This document shows, piece by piece, positions 35,370 through 46,112 of a stretch of 64,000 nt of DNA. Every line of letters begins with the position of its first letter. Positions within the stretch are counted from its first letter, which is position 1. Below the pieces are notes generated by a model. That model did no database searches. It was not told the DNA's origin and worked only from the letters and a program-made list of their open reading frames with translations. Origin of the DNA: Basipetospora chlamydospora (taxonomy: Eukaryota; Ascomycota; Sordariomycetes; Microascales); contig BCHP01000006.1 in the NCBI GenBank assembly GCA_001599675.1, forward strand, positions 358,382 to 422,381, written 5' to 3'. Made by a program: the position numbers and the translations under genes.

Positions 35370-36496
35370 CCACGATGTACCGCTGTGAGTTCCGCATGTA
35401 CCCGCCTACACCCCCCCTACCCCCGGTCCGCAGAAAGCAGAAGCGCGATACCCTGCAGGGAAACCCTACCCCGACACCATGCACCCACTTTAACCCCCAG
35501 CCCAGCGTTTCCCTTGTTGCGTCATCGATTAGAATGAGGGGGGAAAAGGACACCGACAGTTGTGACTCACTTTTCGTCCGCACCCCCGCCTTTTGGCTTT
35601 TCCAAATCTTTTTCTAGGGGAGCGGGGAAGTCGGGGGGCTATGGATTGGAATTGATGCATTTTCAGCGAAGGAGAGGGTCGGAGGGCTGAGCAATGGACT
35701 GGGGCATGCCGAGGGTCCTCTCATCTTGTTTGTGGTGGAAAGGAGGGGGAGAAAAGGGGGGGGGAGTCCGGAGGGGTCACTTGACGTGCGGCAAGTGTGC
35801 GTGCGTGTGTGTGTAGGAGAGATCCGTACATGTACCTGCTCGTACTCGTCTCAGTGTGGTCACCCTGTAATACTCGTTAATTATCTGCACGGGGGAACGG
35901 CGGAGTGAAGCCCAATCTGTCCCCTATCGATAAGCCTAATCACGGTAGTACATACTCGTACATTAGCTCGGGTAATAATTATAACAAAACCCCAAAGTGG
36001 CCAAAAATGCAAATGTAACCAGAGTACGAAAATACACCTCGAGTCGAGATGGAGGATGGCAGAGAAGGGGATGGAGCGGTTGAATCTTCGCCTACGACTC
36101 GAGGGATGTCTCTGAATACTGTCGTCGCCAACCCTTCACATACGGAAGTTCAAGAGCGCCGGCGCGGGAGTCCGGAGTTTCTTGTAGGTTCAAGGGAGGA
36201 CGAGGATGCACTGGTCATCCAAATCAAGGAGGAGGGAGAGTTGCCTACGGTGGTGGGGATCTACAAAAACAGCTCTCGAACCAATTCCGGTAACGAAAAT
36301 AGATTTGCCCTGCAGGTCGGGCACTCGACCAAGATGAAGGCGAGGAAGTAGAGGGATGACAGGAGGCCGAAACCACGCGTTGCAGGAGGGATTAGTTGGT
36401 AGGTAGTTAGATGGATCCCCTGGCATAACCAATACATACACTGTAATCTCATCCAATATCCCCTCACCTCTGCTCCTTCTTCCCGCGGTGGAACGG
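35370..36496. other. intergenic between convergent genes
   Basis: 3' flanks of the RNase H-like paralogue (+) and the APH-like kinase (-). TACTCGTA at 35953-35960. A 100-codon + frame at 36049-36351 starts with ATG and is Glu/Arg-rich, but has no recognisable domain and is not called. Confidence 0.4.
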
Positions 36497-38050
36497 CTAT
36501 AAATCCAACAGTCCATTAACACGAGCAACTGCTACGGCCTCGTCCCATTCGAAGATCCTCCTATGTGAACGCTCTTGTGCCTTGGCTGTGACCAGGGCAT
36601 CCATTGCCGCCTTCTGCACCTCCGAAAGAAGGTGTAACCTAGCGCGGTGGTCTTGGGCATCGTTTGCTCCAAAGTACCGCTCGTCCAGGAACTTCCACCA
36701 GATGAAGTCGAACGCCCAACTGTCCCTTGCCGCGTAGTTGACCATCCAGTCCCGCTCTTCCCAGCTCCTCCGCATGCTCTGGGAGAGTAGCAGGGTGGGC
36801 GCTGCCCCGCCATCATTGCCGGGCCGCCAAGCGCCGCTCGTTTCCGCCATCTTCTTCTCCTCGGCTTCCAGCACGCGAAGAAACGTTTGGAGACGGGGCT
36901 CGTAGGCTTCCATCCACGCGCTGTACCCGCCGGGCCAGCTCTCTGGCTCGAGGAGGAGCAGCCACCAGGGCGGGTCCAAGGTAAACTCCGCCGGGGCCGC
37001 GTACGCAAACTCCCAGTCAATGACGCCGACGACCCGGAGATCCTCGTCCACAAGGACGTTGGCTGGCCTCAGGTCCTGGGAGAATAGCTTAAAAGGTCCG
37101 GCAGAGGATCCCCGGCCCGGCCACAGATTATCCGCATCGGCAAGCCTCCGGAACAGCTTACGCGAAACGTATTTATCGCGGACGTCGTCGTCGTCTTCCG
37201 CCGTGTCGTTGTACTGGAGCGCGAGCTGGGTCATGTGCATATCCACCAGGGCGCTGTACCATTCTTTCGCCGTGCCATACGTCCGGGATGGCAGGCAGCG
37301 TGGTGGCATATTCGTATGAACAAGCAATTCATTCATATTCACTGTCAAGGGCCGTCTCTCGACAGATACCGAACCACCCTCCCGGGCATGGGCGAGCGAG
37401 CCGATGCGAGGGAAATTTAGGGAGGAGAGCTGTAGTAGGATGTTGGCCATTTGGCTGAATAGAAGCTCGAGTTTCTCTTGACTGATCTCTAGATCCAAGA
37501 CAGGGCGATGGTCAATTGGAAGTTTCGGGTCTAGTAGTGCTCTGGACATGTTCTGGTGGTGCTCGATGTAGTCCATGATGATGAACGGTCCCAGACCAGT
37601 CGGGTTCTCCGCAGCGGTGCCGTAGTGGTAGATCCGAGGAACTGGGATGGTGGTGTTCGCAGCGACGTAACGCATCGTTGCTACTTCGTTGAGAACCTTC
37701 TCATCAGGAAACGCGACGAGGCCTTGGATACATTGATGGTTGGTTAGTTCCGCAATTGCACACAGTCAGGGAGCTAAGGAATAATGATAATAGGTACCCT
37801 TGATTGGAACCCTCATTATCAACGAGGTTCTATCCTCAAACTCGAGGCGGTACACGACGTTGTAGCCGCCCCTGACCACAGTGTGCATGAGCTCCGGCTT
37901 TGCGTCCTTGTATGTCCTCATGAATTTCCCAACCTCGCGACGCGTCTCTGTAGACCGAACTGACTCGTACCAGGCGTCGCTATCTTCTTCGAGCTTCTGC
38001 CATATCAGGTCGTCCTTTTCTGAGCAAAGATACCTGCCTTTGCCGGGCAT
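36497..38050 (-). CDS. aminoglycoside phosphotransferase (APH)-like kinase
   Basis: Exons 38050-37798 and 37722-36497 (492 aa), with a 75-nt intron (GTACCT donor, CTAAC branch point). The open frame extends to a TTG at 38101, but the first ATG is at 38050. A short upstream exon is possible. The N-lobe has a nucleotide-binding-like strand pair (GGYNVVYRLEF, SLIMRVPIKG) and a family motif IPVPRIYHYG. The C-lobe has a catalytic-loop equivalent FSQDLRPANVLVDED and a metal-binding VIDWEF. The usual His before the loop Asp (HGDLxxxN) is Gln here (SQD), while Asp and Asn are kept. This fungal family is large. Members are rarely characterised and need not act on antibiotics, so a small-molecule kinase of unknown substrate is the safe reading. 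Its C-terminal WWxF-rich region is typical of the fungal subgroup. Confidence 0.8.
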
Positions 38051-38218
38051 AATGGCGATGCGACGCAGGGAATCCGAGCTCAGGTTGATCGGGTCCTCCA
38101 ACCGATCACGACGGAAGAAGATAAAAAGATGTAAAAAAAAAAAAAAGAAGAAAAAAAAAAGAAAAGAAAAGAACGATGTTGCGTTGAGGAACGACCAGTA
38201 GGCAGGTCGGTCAGCTCC

Positions 38219-38662
38219 ACGATCCTAAAGTAAACGACTTATAAGGATATGATAATCTAATAAGGAGAATAACTCCTGGTAACCGCTGTATCCCCATAGT
38301 TATTCCAAGTCCAACGTATTGTTATTCCGTCTTAGTATCTAAGGTAATTGCCTTACTGCGATCGTTTAGATACTTCTTTTATCTATTTTAGTTGAGGTTT
38401 TTATTATATTACTTTTCCTATCTTTCCTTTTCTTTCTTTCGCCTCTTTTCTAGTAGGTAAGAGTCTACATAGGTAACCTCTATCCGCCCTATTAGCCCCA
38501 GGTTGGCCTACTATTATAGTGACAGATAGAGAAGAGGCGGAGGGAAACTACTAAAAGCAAAGACTTAGGCAGAGGTTTTTTTCTATCATATAAACTATGA
38601 ATTACCTCTCTTTTCGTACTTGGGTAGCCTAGCTAATCAACTACTTTTACATACACTTTCAC
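38219..38662. repeat. AT-rich block, possible RIP-degraded repeat relic
   Basis: About 440 bp much richer in A/T and TA steps than its surroundings (many TAAT, TATA, CTA, TAG strings) with stops in every frame. Sharp loss of GC with TpA excess is the typical appearance of DNA altered by RIP in Sordariomycetes. No transposon domain or terminal repeat can be read. The call is compositional only. Confidence 0.45.
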
Positions 38663-39690
38663 ACTTTTGTTACGAGTATACCCGAGCTCATGTACCGCCG
38701 TACTGATCCTGAATCCCTGCGCTGATCCCGCTCTTCGGTCTCTTCGTCAAAGCTCCAGCATTGATGGATACTTTTGTACTGTCACATTGGTACCGCAACG
38801 CAGGCTGACGCTTTTAGTGAGGGGGATCAGTCTCACCTGCGAATTATTGCCCGTCGTCTACGGAGGATTACGGAGTATTTCAACGGGCATTGGTGAGGAT
38901 CGGATTGAGCTTAACAGGTCTAACCCGAATCAACCTCACCTCGTACCTCATCCCATCAGCACCCCTGCCTTACACCTGCACCCGCACAATTTACTTCGGC
39001 CTCGTATCTTTGGGCCGGAATGCCGCAATCGACTCAAAAACCAGGTTCTGTTTTTGTTTACCCCCCCGACCCACCCCCCACCGCTAACGGGGGCCGAACC
39101 ACCGCAGCCCGCGCGGGGAAAAGCTGATTTGAGGATCAAGTTCGTTTGATTGGAGAACGGAAAAGGGAGTCCACGTTCCATCGCTCTTTCATACCGCTGG
39201 AGGGCGCGATGTGACGGTGTGCGCCTCAGATTGAGGGGAAGGGCGGGCCCTTTCGCGCCATGTGCGGCGGGGACATGACCTGCTCCGCAAGACCAACACT
39301 CGCATTGTGGTGGTTCACATGGGACTACTTCGTACCTATCCTATCACCTTTGCAACTCCTCAGAAGGGGGGAAGAGACGGGAGATCGCTAGTTATAGAGC
39401 ATGTCTTTCTCTTCTTTTTTTTTTCTCTTTCTGGGCGAGATGAGCCAACTTCCAGGTTCCAGGTTACAGGTCTCAATCTCTTGTTTTATGGGAGAAACGT
39501 TCCAAGGAAAGAAAGAAGATGTTGGTGGCTGCCGGGGTATCAATGGCGTCTCTTCCACACGATCGGCACAGGGAACCCGTGAGGAGTCCAATCGAGGGCT
39601 TTTGTTTGTTCGGGATTCGACTTGGACGAGAAAGATGGTATCAGCGTAAGCCCAGCCCACGGCGAGGTTGCACAGCAGCCGACACACCAC

Positions 39691-39740
39691 CCACCCACGC
39701 ACACGCACACACACGCACGCACGCACACACACGCGCAGGG
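39691..39740. repeat. (CA)n-rich microsatellite
   Basis: Mixed ACGC/ACAC tract in intergenic DNA. Confidence 0.8.
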
Positions 39741-41644
39741 GGAGATTCCACCGCAACAAGTTCAAAAGCAGGTCCTGCTCATAAAAAGAAAACCTGCAGA
39801 GCAGTCATGTAGGAACGGGAAAGTCCCATGTTCCGAATAAAAGCCTCCTGAGTCTGTCTGATTATTATTATTTTCTTGTTTCCCCTGTGTTCCCCCGGAT
39901 TCCCCAACGGGCTGCTTGTCGTCGTGCGTGTTTGTGGTTCGGGTTTCGAATCCAGCTGCTGTGAGATTCCATGAGGCGGGATATTCTTTTCTACATACGG
40001 TACGTACTCGTACAGGGCTGTGGGGTTGGTTATTTTACAGTCTTCCAAGTTGTCTAGGCCCTCTTGGGGCCCCCCGTCATCCCGCGGAGTATTCAAGAAT
40101 AATGGATTGAAAAAAAAAAGACGCGGTGTTTCCGCGAGATGCCCTGCCATTCTATTCTATCTTGGGAAATGGATGACGTCAGGGCTTGTCTCTTGTCTCT
40201 CCTTCCTCTCTCGCTCCGCTTCGCTTCGGGCCTTTAAGCACATCAAGGGCCGTCGTACGAAGCCATCGATACGAGCAAGAGGGGCGCGACCCTGGATCCT
40301 AGTTCCTTGGTCGTGTTCGTGCTTGGACGTCTCGGGCCGCAGTATAACTCGTAAGCCAATATTCAGAAGTGACATTGACGGGCCCCCCTTATCGTACTCG
40401 TAAGTCGTAGACGTACACCTCCCCTCCCTCCTACCTTGCAGCAGATGTCGGTAGTGGGAGAGAAGGGTGGTGAGGCCTCACCTGCCCCATCGCCATGGCC
40501 CATGACCTAGGATTGAAGAAGACCATGGCCTCGCCCACCTTGTTCCCCCTCCCCCCCTTCTGCCAAACCATGAGCATCACGGGCCCAAGCCCCCCAAGCT
40601 AGGCCAAGCCCTTCCCTTTCGCCCTTAAAACTTGAAAGGTGGTTGGTCACCCGACGATGCCCTCACCACCACCTCGCTTGCCGGTTAGAAAGAGGGCAGG
40701 TGGGGGATTGGCTGGGGGCCCAAGTGAGCAGGTGGGGGAATGTGGGTTGAGGGCGAGGCGAGTCTCTCACATGGGCACCACCACCGTTTCCACCCCCCCC
40801 CCCCAGCGAGGGATCTACTCTGTAGTGGGTGTGCTTGTGTAAAGCCCACGAGGGTGTCGGAGAGTGCCGCCATGGGCATCATTCCAAGGATTATGGGAAT
40901 CCGTACAATGGTTGATTGTATCGGGATGTCCATCTCAAAATCTCGCAATAACAGGGAGAGAACACCTCGGAGGAGGCCTGGGAGGAGGAGGAGGAGGGGG
41001 TGGGTTTAATCCATGGGATCAGATTGATGCGTCTTCTCGTGGGTGGGGTTGTCTTCTTTCCCCCCTCTTCCTTCTCCCCCTCTTGCGACAACAGCGAACC
41101 TGCCTCTCTGATCCCAGTATCAATCAAGCTCTTCTCCTTGATCGGAGTCCGACCGGCATTGAGCCTCCTTGTGTGTCGTTGGAAAGTCCCCTCGCCGAGT
41201 CCGATCCGGTCCTCCTTTTCTCGCAAGGGAGGCCTTGACCAAGTCCACCAGAGAACTCGGCGAGAAATATTGGCTTCAATTCTTTTATCAAGAACGGTTT
41301 TAGGTACCTTGGAATTCATCTTCCGCCGTGGTAGGAGCAGGATCTGGAGCAGGGGCCCGCAGGGCTGCTTCGCTTCACCCTTCTTCGCAGACTGCAGAGA
41401 CGTCGACAAGAAAATGCACGCCGGCTTCTCAACCCATTGGCCCAAAAAGCTCACAATTCTCCCAAATCCGCGGGAGCGTTCGAGCCACAGCTCAGCATGC
41501 CCAACTGGTCGCAGCGGTTCGGGAAGATGCATCAGGGGAACATCATTGGGGCCCTTGACAGGGGGGCAGTTGCCAGTGGTGAACGACGGGAATTGGCCAG
41601 TTGGAAGGAGTCGGCGATGCGCGTTGACGTGGTCGGCATTCCAG

Positions 41645-41663
41645 NNNNNNNNNNNNNNNNNNN
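41645..41663. other. assembly gap (19 N)
   Basis: Run of N directly followed by nine C (41664-41672) and then C/T-rich DNA. True length unknown. Confidence 0.99.
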
Positions 41664-42626
41664 CCCCCCCCCATTCCCTCCCTTCTCCTTCCTTCTCCTC
41701 CCTTCTCCTCGATTTTCGCTTGATCTTCAGGTCCTAGGGACCAAAACGTGTCCCATTCCAGAGAAGATGGGCACGCAGTTCTTTCGAACGAGTGAATCAC
41801 AAATCGGAGGATCCGGGCTGCAATACCGATGTGGGCAGCCGCCCGCAGACGCATCTTCGGCGTGTGGCGTCCTTCCTGCCTGCGAACTGATCGGAAAGGG
41901 AAGCCCCCTTACATCCCCCCTGCCACGACAAAGGAATGCATGGGCTGGGCCGAAAGCCAGGGACAGGGCTGTCTGCCACGTTCCCTCGCATAGAGGGGTT
42001 AGCCATGTGGCAAGGGGAGAAAGGGGAGAAGGGGGGGGGGATGGCCTGTTTGGGCTCGGAAGTCGTTCGTTGTTCCTTTCAGGGGTGTGTCCGGTCGATG
42101 AAGTCGATGAGAACGGCGTGTCTTGGCTCTTCGATGGCTTTGGGAAGAAAGAAGAACATGCAGTATCCGACGTTCTTCATCGTCCCTGCGTCTTCTATAG
42201 TCGGCTGTTAGTATAGGCCGTTGACTGGCAAGAAATCGGGAGAGTAAGCATAACTTGAACTTCCGACGCTGGATCCTGGGGTATCGCGGGGTGGTATGGC
42301 GATGGCATGCCATCGGCTCCGAGCGCAAGGGAGAGAACGGGAGGGTCAAGCTAAGCATTATCTAAGGTCAAATACCATCTGTGAGTGTCGTCTCTGTCGT
42401 CATTGACCATACGGCCTGGCCCCTGGATGTGATGTAGCCGTCCGTCGTCTGTCATCTCGGTGAGAATCTCACGATATTCCCCCAGGATCCAAGCCATCTT
42501 CAGACGACAACCAACAAAAAAGATCCGCCATTTATCACTCTTCAACACAATCAGGAAACCCTATAACCAAATTCCCCATACTCAGAAACAATCAAAGAAT
42601 ATCATCAAACAAAAAAAAAGGGGTGC

Positions 42627-42686
42627 AAAAAAAAAAAGAGCAAAAGCTCACCGACCGGGGGTTCGACGTCTCGAACTCCCGGCCGG
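42627..42686 (-). ncRNA. candidate structured small RNA or hairpin element
   Basis: On the minus strand a 16-bp stem with a four-base loop (42686-42651; one mismatch, one G-U pair) is followed by a second small hairpin GAGC-TTTT-GCTC (42649-42638) and then eleven T (42637-42627). The stem-plus-T-tract layout resembles a Pol III terminator or a structured RNA 3' end. The TTCGA strings resemble a B-box, but no tRNA fold can be drawn. It could equally be a palindromic relic. Confidence 0.3.
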
Positions 42687-43254
42687 CTACGAAAACCCCC
42701 TCATATAGTGGCGTACGTGGATTAAGTTTTCTGGCCGATATACTTAGCGCTGTGTTGGAGCGTCCCCCAACCTGACCATCGGGATGGCTTGAGCTGCTTC
42801 GGTTACCAGTTTGGACCTGCTGGGGGCCCCTATATGGGTTCCTGCCCTTTACTGGACGAGGGGAGACGAGGGGAGAAACGCTAGGTAGATAGGTGAATTG
42901 GGTGAATGGGTGAATTGGGTGGCTGGGCTTGGGTGTGCCTACTGAGTCGGGAAGGAAGGGGGGGAAAGACAAGTCTTGGGTCGGGGACGGCTTGGTGAAT
43001 GTTCGGATGGCAGCTTTGAGAGACGGGGGAATAGGTCACTCAGGGGTTCAGGGACACTGAGGGCACTCAGGGGCACAAGACGATAGAGGGAAAGGACAAG
43101 ATATCCTTATATGGGAGGTAGAAGAGTCTCGACAGACGGGCAAGGCACCGGGAAACAGTCGGGAAGCTCGAAGAGACCCTCGAACAAGGCATACAAGCCA
43201 CCCGTTTGGCTCACGGGCCATAGACCATCCTGCTCAGCTTGTCTCTTTCTACCA

Positions 43255-43300
<46 letters not shown>
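43255..43300. repeat. trinucleotide microsatellite (AGT)n
   Basis: About fifteen perfect AGT units, about 140 bp beyond the stop of the F-box gene (in its 3' flank). Confidence 0.95.
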
Positions 43301-43437
43301 TTGGACACCAAGTTGTGTTATGCTCCATTTTCTTATCCTGGGAACCGATATTTGATCATGTTTATTCTCTAGTTGTGTCAAAGAAGGGGTATAAACTACC
43401 CCTACATCAACTCCATATCTCTCTTATTCCAGCTCCT

Positions 43438-44791
43438 TCAGGAAAAGTCATACACCATGAGGCTCTCCCTCCCACTCCTCCCCTCCTTCAGCACAATAAC
43501 CATCTCGTCGTCAAACCCGACCCAGTTCCTCCTCTCATCCCACCCCTCCTCTCCCTTCCCCCTCCTCTTCGCCCTTGGCAGACCCCCAGCGGCAACCCGG
43601 TCGCTGGGCCGAATCTCCACACTCCGCCCGCTCGACCGCCCCTCGAGCTCCCACACCCGCAGCTCGTCCCCCCGGCAGCTCACGCTGACGGCCTTCCCGC
43701 GCGAGGTAATCTCCGCGTCGCCGATGCCCGAGGTGTGGCCCCACAGGCGCATCCCGCGCGAGACGGACAGCGCGGAGGCCCCGCTCGTGCACAGGTAGAG
43801 GATGAGCGTGTTGTCGGGGAGGGTGGCGAGGAGGTACGGGTGCGAGTAGCACAGGGCCATGGGGCCGTAGTCCTCCTCCGCCTCCTCCCCGCCCTGCGAC
43901 CCCTCGTCCTGGGATGAGAGAGCGTCGTCCGTGTCTGGGGTGTTGAAGGCGGCGGCGGCGGCGGTGGTTGAGTGGGCGGAAAAGGTCCTGCGGCCCGTGA
44001 TGGTGACGGGCGCGTGCGCGAGGCGGGACTCGAAGACTGCGGGGACGGATTTGGGGTGGGCTTGGCCGTGGGCGATGTGCAGCTCCTGGATGCCAATCGT
44101 CCAGCCTTCAAAGGTGGGCAGCTTGAAGGCGATGGAGGCGATGGTGGAGCTTGGCGTTTTCCGTATAGACAGCGCGAGGGGGGACTTGGAGGAGTAGGAC
44201 TTGAGGGAAGTTATGAGGTATGGTGGGTGTGCCGCGGCCGCCGGCTTGTGGGTCCCGGCTGCCTTGTCAGATGCCCCTCTATCTCCTAGTGGGTTCCGTA
44301 AAGGTTCCCCAACCAGCTCTGCGAGGCTTGGTGGCGGCCTCGGTGGGTCACGGACCGCATGGCCCTTCCCGGGCGTATCGAACGTGTACAGAGACACGAG
44401 GATGTTCTTCGTAGCGGTGAGGATGTACGGGTACGAGAAGGCCACCGACACAAGCTCCCCATTAGTAGACCCCGGATGGCGATACCCCTCCACTAGCTCC
44501 GCGGCGCCAATATCCAAGGTCCAGAATCCAAAACTGCCGTCATCGAACCCGAGGGCTATTTTTAATCGCCCCTCGAGTATATCCTGGTCATCCAGGTCCA
44601 TGCACGTCGGCGCCGGCACCGACGCGCAGCCACAATCGCGCAGGTCGAGGTCCGCCCGCGCGAGGAGCTCCTTCGTCTTCAGGTCCCACGCGCGCAGCCC
44701 CGACGCGGCATCCGCCGTCACCGCGATGCCGTCGGCGAGTTTTGCCAGGGTACCCTTGCCACCCGCGGGCCCCAGCGCAGCGAGCCCCTCG

Positions 44792-44838
<47 letters not shown>

Positions 44839-45393
44839 GACCTGCAGTTCCTCCACGGCGCATTTCCCCCTCGACCAGTTATGCCTCAGCTTATACTGCC
44901 TCTTCCAATCAATCACCACCCCGCCAGCATACCCCTCCCCCTCCGCCTCCCCTCCCAGACCCCGATCCCGACCACGGCGCGCCGCCCTCCCAAAGTCCCC
45001 GCCGACGTGCCGCATGACGGTGCGCGTGCTCGCGAGGCTCGTCCCGTCCTGCGACGCGCTCGGCCGGAAGCCCGGGATGCGCATGGCGCGCGGGAGCACG
45101 AAGTGCAGGTAGTACAGCTGGCGCCAGAGCTGCGAGTCGGACGCGAGCCGGTGCAGGCGGCGGGAGACGGGCGAGGCGGAGAGGAGGTGCCGGAGTGGGA
45201 GGTAGGAGAGGATGCGGAGGAGGAGCTCGTCGGACAGCGGGGTGAGGAAGTCGCGCGGTGGGGGCCGGCCGCCGGGGCCCGGGCGGGGGTTCGTCGGGGC
45301 GGTGGCATCGTCGATTATGCGCCGGCGCTTCGCGGGGTGCGGTGTCGAGGGGGTTTCTGGGGGTGGTGAGCGAGGCCGCTTGCCTGACGACAT
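43438..45393 (-). CDS. F-box protein with a WD40/beta-propeller-like body
   Basis: A single exon of 651 aa from the ATG at 45393. A basic N-terminus (AKRRR) is followed by an F-box at about 50-96 (PLSDELLLRILSYLPLRHLL, then SRRLHRLASDSQLWRQLY). F-boxes bind Skp1 in SCF ubiquitin ligases. After a linker comes WKRQYKLRHNWSRGKCAVEEL, a motif seen between F-box and propeller in fungal proteins. The rest has repeated strands such as GLRAWDLKT, GSFGFWTLD, RLWGHTSG and DELRVWELE, consistent with a degenerate WD40 propeller that would bind substrate. Residues near 195-210 are an (Ala-Gly)n run encoded by a CTCCTG-type hexamer microsatellite (about 44791-44838), likely length-variable. The substrate is unknown. 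Confidence 0.88.
44791..44838. repeat. coding hexanucleotide microsatellite
   Basis: About eight near-perfect CTCCTG/TCCTGC units inside the F-box gene, encoding alternating Gly-Ala. Whole units keep the frame, so length change would be tolerated. Confidence 0.85.
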
Positions 45394-46112
45394 GGCGGGC
45401 TGCGAGGAGGTCTGAGGTTGCCGGAGTCGGGGTGCGGGCTACTTGGCGCGGGGGGGAGACTGGGGGCAGAGTGCGGGTGAAGAGAACCCTCGATGGCGGC
45501 GAGCTGCCCTAAAGCCCGAGATTCGGAGCGAAGTTGATGATACAGTGTTCTTAACTTGGACCTCTGCTTTGATGAAGATTGAACTTGATGCAGTTTAAAG
45601 CGGTCGCAAATCGCGAGCACGTTGTGCGGTGGTGGTAGTGGCGTGGCGCGACGGTCTGGACGGCGAGTCACTAATTGATTTCACTCTCCAGTGGGGTTGT
45701 TGGGTTGTTGGGTTGGCGACACTGCCTGCTGTACGGAATAGATTTGTGGAATTCACAGAGGAACAGAAGTGATAATACAGCATAATTCAGTATAAAATGG
45801 GGTATCACGGTATTACTTCTTACTAATCTAACTCCATCAATGGGGGTATACTCAGGCTGTCACGGTAGTAGCCGCACTGGCATAAGTTACCCCGAGAGCT
45901 CTGGCACCTGGCTGCACCTGTCCGCGACAGAACAAGAACAAGTTCCGACAGTTCGATCATGATGCGACTCGGATTGAAGCTCCGGCGCCCGGGAACGGGG
46001 GACAGTGGGGCCGACAGTGGGCCGGCGGCCCCGGGTCGGACCTGCAACGGACTCCCATGCGAGCCAGTCCAGCAAGATAAAGGAGCCTCTGTTGTCTGCT
46101 TGATACTCGCTA
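45394..46112. other. intergenic, F-box gene promoter side
   Basis: The upstream region of the F-box gene and the 3' flank of the kinase-like pseudogene. No credible gene or repeat seen. Confidence 0.4.

Larger units (their letters stand above)
38051..43437. other. 5.4 kb mostly non-coding accessory region
   Basis: Upstream of the APH-like gene (-) and downstream of the F-box gene (-). It holds an A-rich tract (38130-38170), the AT-rich block described separately, motif copies at 38671, 38868, 40005 and 40395, a CA/CG microsatellite (about 39691-39740), an assembly gap (41645-41663), a hairpin element (42627-42686) and an AGT microsatellite (43255-43300). No open frame has recognisable coding character. 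Confidence 0.5.

Noticed and set aside
36049..36351. 100-codon + strand frame, Glu/Arg-rich
   Set aside because: Starts with ATG but has no domain. Chance frame is the simplest reading.
39691..39740. CA-rich repeat considered as internal telomere-like sequence
   Set aside because: Units are ACGC/ACAC, not TTAGGG, so this is an ordinary microsatellite.
42638..42690. tRNA gene suggested by TTCGA strings
   Set aside because: No acceptor stem, D-arm or proper T-arm pairing can be drawn on either strand. Kept only as a hairpin element.
44201..45112. 303-codon + strand frame inside the F-box gene
   Set aside because: Shadow of a well-supported minus-strand coding exon; no domain.
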